Source of the DNA: Chryseobacterium sp. CH25
GTDB taxonomy: Bacteria > Bacteroidota > Bacteroidia > Flavobacteriales > Weeksellaceae
NCBI RefSeq assembly: GCF_004119455.1
Contig: NZ_NRQT01000003.1
Location: forward strand, 248,001 to 312,000
Length of the DNA: 64,000 nucleotides
Direction: 5' to 3'
Shown in pieces: positions 1-8,171 of this stretch. The first letter of the stretch is position 1. Each line of letters begins with the position of its first letter. A program made the position numbers and the translations under genes. Below the pieces are notes generated by a model. It had not been told where the DNA came from. It saw only the letters and a program-made list of their open reading frames with translations, and did no database searches.

Positions 1-2734
1 CCTCGAATTTCAAGATCTTTCATCGCAATCTGGAAACCACTTCCAAGATCAGAAAACTGCTCAATTGCTTCCAGACGTTTTCTTGCATCAGAAGTCATCA
101 TATCATAAGGCGGAGTAATGAGATAACAGAAAGCTTTTCTGTTACTTCGTCCTACCCTTCCTCTCATCTGGTGAAGATCTGCCATTCCGAATCTTTGGGC
201 ATCATTAATAAAGATGGTATTGGCATTCGGGACATCCACTCCACTTTCAACGATCGTAGTAGAAACAAGTACATCATACTTTCCTTCCATGAAATCCAGA
301 ACATTCTTTTCCAATTGTTTACCATCCATCTGGCCATGCCCTGTAATCACCCTTGCATCAGGCACCAAGCGCTGAATAAGCCCGGCAATATCTTTCAGGT
401 TTTCAATTCTATTGTTAATAAAATACACTTGTCCATCTCTCTGAATCTCATAAGAAATAGCATCACGAAGCAACTCTTCATTGAATCCTACCAACTGTGT
501 ATCAACCGGCTGTCTGTTGGGTGGCGGAGTTTTAATAACTGATAAATCTCTTGCCGCCATCAGGGAGAACTGCAATGTCCTTGGAATCGGGGTTGCAGTC
601 AAAGTAAGTGTATCCACATTATTTTTCAGGGTCTTTAATTTATCTTTTACAGAAACACCAAACTTGTGTTCCTCGTCGATAATCAATAATCCAAGATCCT
701 TAAATTTAACAGAACTGCTTGCTAACTGATGAGTTCCGATGATAATATCTACCTTTCCGTTTTTCAGATCATCCAGCGTTTCAGACTTCTGTTTGGCCGT
801 TCTGAATCTATTGACATAACCCACGTTTACCGGGAAGTCTTTAAGTCTTTCCTTAAAACTTCTGTAATGTTGAAATGCCAGAATCGTAGTAGGAACCAAT
901 ACAGCAACCTGCTTTCCATCTGTAGCCGCTTTAAATGCAGCACGAATGGCCACCTCGGTTTTACCGAAACCTACATCACCACAAACCAGTCTGTCCATCA
1001 CCGTATCTGCTTCCATATCTTTTTTAACATCTACGGTAGCTTTTTCCTGATCTGGAGTATCTTCATAAATAAAGCTTGCTTCCAGCTCATTCTGCAGATA
1101 AGAATCCGGTGTATAGGCAAATCCTTTTGCGGTCTTTCTTTGGGCATATAATTGAATAAGGTCAAATGCAATCTGTTTAACCTTAGCTTTCGTTTTTTGT
1201 TTTAAAGACTTCCAAGTTGGAGAACCTAGCTTACTCAATACAATCTCTCTTCCATCCGGACCGTTATATTTTGAGATTTTATGTAAAGAATGGATGCTCA
1301 CATATAATAAATCTCCGTTTTTGTAAGTAAGTTTAAAACATTCCTGAATCTTTCCATCATTATTTACCTTCACCAGTCCCATAAATTTTCCGATTCCATG
1401 ATCGATATGGGCAATATAATCCCCAATCTTCAGGCTCATCAGATCTTTCAGGGTAAGCTGTTCTGATTTTGCAAAGGTATTCTTAGCTTTATATCTCTGA
1501 TAACGGTCAAAAATCTGGTGATCAGTATATACCAACAATTTATGCCCATTATCTACAAACCCTTCATGTAACTCTGATTTAAAACTTTTAAAAGGAAGTT
1601 CATGTTCCAGTTCTTCAAAAATAGATTCCAGTCTTTCTTTCTGCTTTTCTGTTGAAAAAGAAATCCAGGTATCAAATCCGGCAGTCTGCTTTTCTTCAAT
1701 ATCTTCAATAAGAAGCTCAAAGTTTTTATGAAAAGAAGGTTGTGGGAGCTGCTCCATTTTAATCTCAGCTATTTCCTTCAATCCTTCAATAGCAACATTT
1801 CCGAAATCAACCGTTTTAAATTTTTTATAATCAAATAAAAATTCCTGATCAGAAATAAAAAGATCCTGTGGAGCTCTATGGGCGATATCTTTACTTAAAG
1901 TTTCAAATTTTTCAAGGGATTTCTCATAGAATATTTTAATCTTCTGCATCCCTACCATTCCATTCTTAGAAATCACATAACTTTCCTTAGGCAGTAACTG
2001 CAACAATGAAACCCTGCTTCCCGTCACCGAGAAGTTCATATTGGATACCAACTGAAAATCTTTCACCTTATCTACAGAAAGTTGAGTCTCGATATCAAAC
2101 GTTTTGATACTTTCTACCTCATTTCCAAAAAATGTTATTCTGTAAGGCTTTTCGTAGGAATAAGAGAACACATCTACAATTCCTCCTCTTACAGAAAACT
2201 CTCCGGGTTCTGAAACAAAATCTGTCTGCTGGAAATGATAATGATTAAGCAGTTCATCTACAAAATCAAAATCCAGCTGATCGCCTACTTTTATATGATG
2301 AGAAATCGCTTTAAAGTCTTCCTTCTTCAATACCTTTTCTGATAGAGCTCCGGCATAGGCTACAATTACTTTTGGAGATCTCCCGGAATTGATTTTATTC
2401 AGCACCTCAGTTCTTAACACAAGATTGGCATTCTGAGTCCTTTCCACCTGATAGGGCTCAAGGTGGGTGGCTGGAAAATACAGTACTTTTTCTTTTCCAA
2501 GAAGATCTTCCATTTCTGTATTGGCGTACAATGCATCCTCTTTATCATCTACCAGATAAAGAATATTTTTTTCTGAACCAAAAAAAGCTCAGCCACAAAA
2601 ACAGAAACTGAAGACCCTGCACTTCCCTTCACGGCAATATGCTGACTATTTTCTAACTGGGTAAAAATTTCTTTCCCGAATTCCTTTTGCATCAGATCCG
2701 GAAGGAATTTTTCGTTGATGGATTTTAACTGCAT
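1..2734 (-). CDS. mfd: Transcription-repair coupling factor Mfd (partial, apparent frameshift)
   Basis: Mfd is a DNA translocase that removes RNA polymerase stalled at lesions and recruits UvrA. The reverse strand reads a continuous Mfd sequence from about 2565 down to base 1, where the window cuts off the C-terminus. Visible are the UvrB-like N-terminal region, the polymerase-interaction region (GIGKFMGLVKV), the helicase Walker A (CGDVGFGKTE, near 960-1000), DEEH (about 661-681) and GRVGRSNRKAF. The start chosen is MQLKSINEKF at 2734. The first 55 or so codons are in a different frame from the rest. The shift falls at a run of seven T (2566-2572) or seven A (2580-2586), and one extra base rejoins the frames. 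I read this as a likely sequencing error. The identity is secure. Confidence 0.95.
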
Positions 2735-2798
2735 AAATAGTAATGGTATAAACGACAAAAGCGATTTCGGGAGTTTTCCGAAACCGTTTAACGCTATA

Positions 2799-2806
2799 CA
2801 AAGGTA
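2799..2806 (-). promoter_or_regulatory. -7 box of the mfd promoter
   Basis: The reverse strand reads TACCTTTG, matching the Bacteroidota -7 consensus TAnnTTTG, about 65 bases before the mfd start. No clear -33 TTTG was seen. Confidence 0.45.
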
Positions 2807-2983
2807 AGGATATTTTTTTCTTTGGTTCTAAATATGTAGACTTTTAGATTTATAATGAAACACTTAGCCATTTAAATCTTAATTTTTCACTAATTTCATT
2901 AATTACCTGTTAAAAAAATCGAATATTTTTTCATGGCATAGTGTTTGGGAATGTAAACAAACCAAACATAAAAAAGTAGTATT

Positions 2984-3379
2984 ATGAAAAAAGCAATGAA
3001 AATTTTAGGAGTTTTGATGCTGTTCGTTTTTACAGCATTATCTTTTTCGTCGTGCAGCAAGGATGATGATCCTGCAGACAACGACTTTTTTGCAGGAACT
3101 TATAAAGGAAGTGTATCTTATAAGGATGGTGGTTCTACCAATATCAGTACTGATGCCGGAAGTATATTTGTAACGAAGATTGCCAGCGGCACCAAATATA
3201 ACTTCACATTCTCAAATAGCATTCCCAGTCTCAATGGCATAGAATTTAACAAACAAGGAGATAACACATTGGTTATGGTGGGATCTACTGCCACTTCTTA
3301 TATCAGAATTGATAATAATACATTACAAATTTTATACGCTCAGGATGGTAAAACATGGACAGCCAACTGTAAACGTTAA
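2984..3379 (+). CDS. Small lipoprotein of unknown function
   Basis: 131 residues. The N-terminus is a lipoprotein signal: a basic start (MKKAMK), a hydrophobic stretch and the lipobox FSSC near residue 24, followed by SKDDDPADND, an acidic tail typical of Bacteroidota surface lipoproteins. The mature part is rich in T, S, G and N with alternating polar and hydrophobic residues, suggesting a small beta-sandwich or barrel. I do not recognise the family. It stands alone, divergent from mfd and followed by its own terminator. The export prediction is firm; function is unknown. Confidence 0.75.
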   Translation: MKKAMKILGVLMLFVFTALSFSSCSKDDDPADNDFFAGTYKGSVSYKDGGSTNISTDAGSIFVTKIASGTKYNFTFSNSIPSLNGIEFNKQGDNTLVMVGSTATSYIRIDNNTLQILYAQDGKTWTANCKR

Positions 3380-3397
3380 TCTATTCACTATTCATAT

Positions 3398-3433
3398 AAA
3401 AGCCTGTTCTCCTAACCGAGGGCAGGTTTTTTA
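3398..3433 (+). terminator. Rho-independent terminator after the lipoprotein gene
   Basis: Stem AAAGCCTGTTCTC with GAGGGCAGGTTT, containing two G-U pairs and one bulge, loop CTAACC, then a T run. Confidence 0.6.
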
Positions 3434-3556
3434 TTGCTCAGAAAAATACTTTAATTTTTTTTTAAGCTGTAATAAACTTTAGTTAAGTTTAAAAAACCAA
3501 AATTTTTAGCCTGCTTTTTGTATATCTTTATTCAACAAAAAATAAACAATATTCTT

Positions 3557-3859
3557 ATGAAAAAATTATTATCAGCAATGTCATTAGTTTTAGGACTGGG
3601 CCTTGCTACTGCTCAGCAGACTGCTCCCGCTACTCATACAACTCCTGCTCCTGTAAAAGCTGCAGCTACCAAACCGGCAGAAGTAAAAGCTGCTAAACCA
3701 ATGGTTGCTAAAACAGCTAAACCTGCAGAAGTGAAACCAGCCCAGCCAGCCCCTGCTGCTAAAATGAAAAAAGACGGTACTCCGGACAAAAGATACAAGG
3801 AGAACAAACATCTGAAAAAAGATGGCACACCGGACAAAAGGTATAAAGCCAATAAATAA
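3557..3859 (+). CDS. Small secreted Ala/Pro/Lys-rich protein with KKDGTPDKRYK repeats
   Basis: 100 residues from the ATG at 3557, which starts a clear signal peptide (MKKLLSAMSLVLGLGLATAQ). The mature chain is a low-complexity Pro/Ala/Lys segment with two PAEVK units, then two copies of KKDGTPDKRYK separated by ENKHL, ending ANK. It is strongly basic and almost certainly disordered. Similar short KKDGTPDKR proteins occur in flavobacteria as uncharacterised proteins; that is memory, not a search. It has its own terminator. Role unknown; a surface or periplasmic polycation is a guess. Confidence 0.75.
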   Translation: MKKLLSAMSLVLGLGLATAQQTAPATHTTPAPVKAAATKPAEVKAAKPMVAKTAKPAEVKPAQPAPAAKMKKDGTPDKRYKENKHLKKDGTPDKRYKANK

Positions 3860-3906
3860 AGCATAACATCAACATATAGTTGTTATTTTCATAATCAAAT
3901 TTCGAG

Positions 3907-3940
3907 AAAAATCGATGGAATTTATTTCATCGGTTTTTTT
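3907..3940 (+). terminator. Rho-independent terminator after the KKDGTPDKRYK gene
   Basis: Stem AAAAATCGATG with CATCGGTTTTT (one G-U pair), followed by a T run. An ATG inside this hairpin (3915) is not a real start for the next gene. Confidence 0.7.
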
Positions 3941-3984
3941 ATGCCTTACCTCTAAAAATGATTCCACAATTCTCTACTTATTTA

Positions 3985-3992
3985 TAAATTTG
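3985..3992 (+). promoter_or_regulatory. -7 box of the GH3 gene, leaderless arrangement
   Basis: TAAATTTG fits TAnnTTTG and is followed after only four bases (GACC) by the ATG at 3997, so the transcript should start at or next to the start codon. Confidence 0.55.
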
Positions 3993-3996
3993 GACC

Positions 3997-5495
3997 ATGT
4001 TAAACTTCTTCAAGAAAAACGCAGCACTTATCTGGGCAAAAAAACATGTTCAAAAGGCAGAGGAATTCAAAAAAATGCAGAGAAAAATCAGGAAGATCTA
4101 TTGATTTCTCTTGTGAACACAGCCCAGAAAACACTTTTCGGGCGGGAACATGATTTCGAAAACATCCGTTCTGTAAAGGATTTTCAGGACAGAGTTCCTG
4201 TTGCCGACTATGAAGATTTAAAGCCCTACATTGAAAGAGTAAAAAGAGGACAGGGAAATATCCTCTGGACAGATACTCCAGAATATTTTGCAAAAACTTC
4301 AGGAACAACATCAGGATCGAAATACATTCCTATCTCTAAAGAAGGAATGCCTTATCAGATTGCAGGAGCTCAGAGTGCTTTATTCCATTATATCAGCAAA
4401 AAAAACAATGCCGATTTTGTTAACGGAAAAATGATCTTCTTGCAGGGAAGTCCGGAACTGGAAGAAGTTTTCGGGATTAAAACCGGAAGGCTGTCTGGAA
4501 TTGTAGCTCATCACATTCCTAATTATCTTCAGAAAAACAGACTGCCAAGCCTGGAAACCAATATCATGGAAGACTGGGAAGCTAAAGTAGATAAGATTGT
4601 TGAAGAAACAGAACACCAGAATATGACTTTGATTTCAGGGATACCGCCCTGGCTTATCATGTATTTTGAGAAACTGACTGAAAAACACGGAAAGAAAATA
4701 AAACAGCTCTTCCCTAACCTACAGCTTATTGTTACAGGCGGTGTGAATTACGAACCTTACCGTGACAAAATGGAAGACTTATTGGGTGGAAAAGTAGATA
4801 TCATCCAAACCTTTCCTGCTTCTGAAGGATTTTTTGCTTTTCAGGATGATTACACAAAAGAAGGACTCTTACTGTTAACCAATCATGGTATTTTCTATGA
4901 ATTTATTCCGTTGGAAGAATATGGAAAGCCCAATGCCAGAAGATTAACATTAAAAGACATTGAGCTAAATAAAGACTATGCTTTAATTCTTACAACCAAC
5001 TCAGGATTATGGGCCTACTCTATTGGTGATGTCGTAAGATTTATTAATAAAAACCCTTATAGAGTTCTGGTAAGCGGAAGAACTAAACATTTCACTTCAG
5101 CTTTCGGGGAACATGTGATTGCTTTTGAAGTGGAAGAAGCTCTGAAAGCAACCCTTGAAAAATATCCGGCACAAATCACTGAATTTCATCTGGCACCACA
5201 GGTTAATCCCAACGAAGGGCTTCCTTATCATGAATGGCTGATAGAATTTGAAAAAGAACCTGAAAATGGTGAAGCATTCAGAAATGAACTGGATCAGCAG
5301 CTTAGAAACAGAAATACTTACTATGATGATCTGATTTCCGGAAATATTCTTCAAAAGCTTTATATAACAAAGCTTAAGAAAAATGCATTTCATGAATATG
5401 CAAAGTCACAGGGAAAACTGGGCGGCCAAAACAAGACTCCAAGATTAGCTAATGACAGAAATATCGCAGATTTGTTAGAAATTTACAAATTTTAG
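3997..5495 (+). CDS. GH3 auxin-responsive promoter family protein (acyl-acid-amido synthetase type; apparent frameshift)
   Basis: GH3 enzymes belong to the adenylate-forming superfamily and in plants join amino acids to acyl acids such as auxin and jasmonate. Bacterial members are common in Bacteroidota but their substrate is unknown. The ATP-binding P-loop FAKTSGTTSGSKYIP is clear, as are VTGGVNYEPY, TFPASEGFFAFQ and, near the C-terminus, YSIGDVVRF and VSGRTKHFTSAFGEH. The proper start is the ATG at 3997 (MLNFFKKNAALIWAKKH). After about 25 codons the frame changes in a run of seven A (4069-4075); one more A gives a continuous 499-residue protein. Family assignment is certain; in vivo function is open. 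Confidence 0.9.
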
Positions 5496-5564
5496 AGATA
5501 TTTTTTCAATTCCAAAAACGTATATTCGAAAAAAATTATAAATTTGAAAAACTAAACGAAAATA

Positions 5565-5927
5565 ATGAAAGCATCTGTACTGTTGAAATCATCTTTATTA
5601 ACGTCTTTATTTGTTATTACATCTTGCGCTACTACAAAATACAGCGAGGATATTTCAAAAAACAACTATTCCAATCTGGAAGCCGGAAAAATTTATAAAG
5701 TTACCATGAGAGACGGGTCTCCGAAGCAGAAAATCTTATTCAGAAACATTGTTGGTGATAATCTTGTAGGTACAGCCGGAAAAAAAGACAGTACAGAAGT
5801 AATTATCCCTAAATCTAATGTAGCTGCTGTGAAAGACAGAAGAAAAGCAAGAATTGCGGCTGGTGCTACTATCATTGGTGCGGCAGGTGTTGCTGCTATC
5901 ATCATCAGTTCTTCAAGAGCTGACTAA
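5565..5927 (+). CDS. Small lipoprotein with C-terminal glycine-rich hydrophobic segment
   Basis: 120 residues. The signal (MKASVLLKSSLLTSLFVITSC) ends in a lipobox cysteine at residue 21. The middle (GKIYKVTMRDGSPKQKILFRNIVGDNLVG...EVIIPKSNVAAVKDRR) looks like a small beta-fold in which VTMRDG begins a strand. A Gly/Ala/Ile-rich segment near residues 96-116 could be a second membrane helix or a glycine-zipper. This organisation recurs in short Bacteroidota lipoproteins of unknown role. The gene lies between GH3 and the MFS gene and has its own terminator. Confidence 0.75.
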   Translation: MKASVLLKSSLLTSLFVITSCATTKYSEDISKNNYSNLEAGKIYKVTMRDGSPKQKILFRNIVGDNLVGTAGKKDSTEVIIPKSNVAAVKDRRKARIAAGATIIGAAGVAAIIISSSRAD

Positions 5928-5983
5928 AATAGATTTTATCTTTTGATATATATTTAATATATCTTTCAAAAAACAATATACAG

Positions 5984-6015
5984 ATAGCCCTAAATAAATT
6001 TTTAGGGCTATTTTT
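5984..6015 (+). terminator. Perfect 11-bp terminator hairpin that runs into the next promoter
   Basis: ATAGCCCTAAA (5984-5994) pairs perfectly with TTTAGGGCTAT (6001-6011) around a six-base loop, followed by TTTT. The end of the stem and the T run also form the -7 box of the next gene. Confidence 0.8.
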
Positions 6016-6016
6016 G
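6009..6016 (+). promoter_or_regulatory. -7 box of the MFS gene, inside the preceding terminator
   Basis: TATTTTTG matches TAnnTTTG; three bases (TTC) separate it from the ATG at 6020, predicting a leaderless mRNA. Confidence 0.5.
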
Positions 6017-6019
6017 TTC

Positions 6020-7255
6020 ATGATTTCCTTTACCCCGTTACAAACCCTACAAAATGTTGAGTTCAGAAATCTTCTTACCGGGAGATTTTTTATTGTTTTA
6101 GCCTTTAGGATGCTTGCTACCTTATTAGGATGGTGGGTATACCAGTTAACCAAAGATCCTTTTTCAATTGGCCTTATAGGACTTTCCGAAGTTATTCCTG
6201 CGGTAAGCTGCGCCTTATATGCCGGACACGTTATTGACATGAATGAAAAAAAGAGATTATTGCTTATCTGCAATTACGTCTATATCTTTCTGATCGGATT
6301 ACTTTTAATCCCTGCTTTCTTTAATGTTCAAATGCATTTTACAGGACATGAGATTACCTATTATATTTATGGTGTAATATTCTTTACAGGAATTGCAAGA
6401 GCTTTTATCGGGCCTATTGTTCCTTCTATGATTCCTAAAATTGTAAAGAAAGAAAACTTACCGAATGCTGTTACCCTTAACCAGGCAACGTTTCTTATTT
6501 CTTCCGTATGCGGACATGCGATTGGTGGGCTTCTTATTGGATATATCGGTGTACAATGGACACTGGTTGTAATTTTATCTCTAATATTTATTGCCTCTCT
6601 GTTTTTCTGGCAGCTTAACAAGCAATATTCAGAATATAAAAAAGAAACGGTGGATGTTGTGGAAAGTATGCGTGAGGGAATTTCCTATATTTTTAAAACA
6701 AAGGAAATTCTGGGAGCTTTATGCCTTGATATGTTTGCTGTACTTTTTGGTGGAGCCGTAGCAATGATTCCGGTATTTGCCACAGATATTCTGAATTCAG
6801 GAGCCGAAGGATTCGGTTTACTGAATGCAGCTTCTGATATTGGATCCATGTGTATTATTACACTTTTATCTATTGTTCCTTTACGAAAAAACCAGGGAAA
6901 AATACTTCTTGCCGTTGTTACAGGGTTTGGGCTCTGCATCATAGGATTTGGATTATCCAAGCTTTATTGGCTTTCATTTATGTTTCTGGTACTAAGCGGA
7001 ATGCTTGATGGTATTTCTGTAGTGATCAGAGGAACTATTGTACAGCTTAAAACTCCTGACCATATAAGAGGACGTGTATTGAGTGTGAATTCCATATTCA
7101 TTATGTCCAGCAATGAGATGGGACAATTTGAAAGTGGATTAATGGCTAAAGTATTAGGCGTGGTTCGCTCTGTCGTCTTTGGCGGATGCATGACTGTCCT
7201 GATCGCACTAATTGTTGGAAGCACTAACCCAAAGCTAAGAAAGATGCAATATTAA
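6020..7255 (+). CDS. Major facilitator superfamily transporter
   Basis: 411 residues from the ATG at 6020; an in-frame TTG at 6014 lies inside the promoter box and is rejected. About 12 hydrophobic helices are present. The first half carries FRNLLTGRFFIVLAFRMLATLLGWWVYQLT, here cut as RNLLTGRFF near residue 16, then a short acidic/basic loop (DMNEKKRLL) typical of the loop 2-3 motif of MFS proteins. It resembles the enterobactin-exporter (EntS)/MFS_3 type of drug or metabolite exporters. The C-terminus (SVNSIFIMSSNEMGQFESG) is characteristic of that branch. No neighbour suggests a substrate. Family is firm; cargo is unknown. Confidence 0.85.
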   Translation: MISFTPLQTLQNVEFRNLLTGRFFIVLAFRMLATLLGWWVYQLTKDPFSIGLIGLSEVIPAVSCALYAGHVIDMNEKKRLLLICNYVYIFLIGLLLIPAFFNVQMHFTGHEITYYIYGVIFFTGIARAFIGPIVPSMIPKIVKKENLPNAVTLNQATFLISSVCGHAIGGLLIGYIGVQWTLVVILSLIFIASLFFWQLNKQYSEYKKETVDVVESMREGISYIFKTKEILGALCLDMFAVLFGGAVAMIPVFATDILNSGAEGFGLLNAASDIGSMCIITLLSIVPLRKNQGKILLAVVTGFGLCIIGFGLSKLYWLSFMFLVLSGMLDGISVVIRGTIVQLKTPDHIRGRVLSVNSIFIMSSNEMGQFESGLMAKVLGVVRSVVFGGCMTVLIALIVGSTNPKLRKMQY

Positions 7256-7313
7256 TAAACTTATCATCTATTATTTGAAAACCACCTAAAACAAATAAAA
7301 TTAATCATATACA

Positions 7314-7350
7314 AAACAAGGATAGAACTTTTTCTATCCTTGTTTTTATT
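7314..7350 (+). terminator. Terminator after the MFS gene
   Basis: ACAAGGATAGA pairs with TCTATCCTTGT around ACTTTT, followed by a T-rich tail. Confidence 0.75.
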
Positions 7351-7529
7351 TTACACCTAGTTTATTCTAAAACAAAAAGCTTTTTAAATCTCAAATTAAA
7401 TCACAAAAACAGACAACCATTACAATCTTCACATATTTACACCAATCAATAAAAATACAATATCACAAAACAACACCACACATTCTTTAAATACATATCA
7501 AAATATCTTACGAAACATTAATAATTTCA

Positions 7530-7537
7530 TATATTTG
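7530..7537 (+). promoter_or_regulatory. -7 box upstream of the 7555 gene
   Basis: TATATTTG matches TAnnTTTG, 17 bases before the ATG at 7555. Confidence 0.5.
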
Positions 7538-7554
7538 CTAGAAATATCCCCTTT

Positions 7555-8142
7555 ATGAATAAAATTTTACTTATTTTAAGCTTTTTCGTGACTGGCTTAT
7601 GGGTAAATGCCCAGGCTTTTACCGACAAGGCATTACAACAAAGCGCGACACAGCTCAACACCGCCAATACTGAAGGTGATTTCGACAAACTGTTTAAGAA
7701 ATTTACTGAAACCAAAACTTCTGAAAAATGGCAGGCTGGATACTATGCTGCAGTATCTATGTATCTTAAAGCAGAATTACAATTAAAAAAGTCTCCAGCT
7801 TCAGCTATTGAACCCAATGCCACCGCCGGAAAATATGCACTGGGAGCATCACTTTCTCAACCGGAAAATCCAGAAATAAACATCCTTTTGGGTCTCATCA
7901 CTCTGCAAAGCTTACAGACAGGGGCATACAGATACCCTTCAAAAGGAGAACAGGCCCTTTCTGAATACATTTTAAAAGCAGAAAGTTCTGAACCTAACAA
8001 TCCCAGACTAGCTATTCTAAAAGCAAAGTCAGCTGAAAAATCCGGCAACAAAACTGATGCTGATGCCCAATATCAGAAGGCAGCATCCGGATTAGACGCC
8101 GCACCGGGATGGGGTAAACAACTTATCCAAACGAACAAATAA
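7555..8142 (+). CDS. Secreted TPR-like protein of unknown function
   Basis: 195 residues with a signal peptide (MNKILLILSFFVTGLWVNAQA). The mature part is alpha-helical with helix pairs resembling tetratricopeptide repeats: a pair around residues 50-80 (EKWQAGYYAAVSMYLKAEL), one around 110-145 and a last one NNPRLAILKAKSAEKSGNKTDADAQYQKA near 150-180 (shown only by these landmarks). Such short periplasmic TPR proteins are usually protein-binding. It ends 29 bases before the large secreted protein at 8172, so the two may be co-transcribed. No specific family was recognised. Confidence 0.7.
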   Translation: MNKILLILSFFVTGLWVNAQAFTDKALQQSATQLNTANTEGDFDKLFKKFTETKTSEKWQAGYYAAVSMYLKAELQLKKSPASAIEPNATAGKYALGASLSQPENPEINILLGLITLQSLQTGAYRYPSKGEQALSEYILKAESSEPNNPRLAILKAKSAEKSGNKTDADAQYQKAASGLDAAPGWGKQLIQTNK

Positions 8143-8171
8143 CTTAAGGATTCAATTTTAAATCGGTCAAA

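Larger units (their letters stand above)
7256..7554 (+). other. Intergenic stretch
   Basis: AT-rich spacer holding the terminator of the MFS gene (7314-7350) and the promoter box of the next gene (7530-7537). No further gene or repeat was recognised. Confidence 0.6.

Noticed and set aside
171..1151. Three overlapping forward open frames
   Set aside because: They lie antisense to mfd, whose reading is continuous and conserved on the other strand.
3590..3864. Two reverse open frames over the KKDGTPDKRYK gene
   Set aside because: Low-complexity antisense translations (Ser/Phe/Leu-rich) of a repetitive gene; no signal or family features.
3915..3996. N-terminal extension of the GH3 gene from an ATG at 3915
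   Set aside because: It begins inside the preceding terminator and is in the wrong frame for the conserved N-terminus, which starts at 3997.
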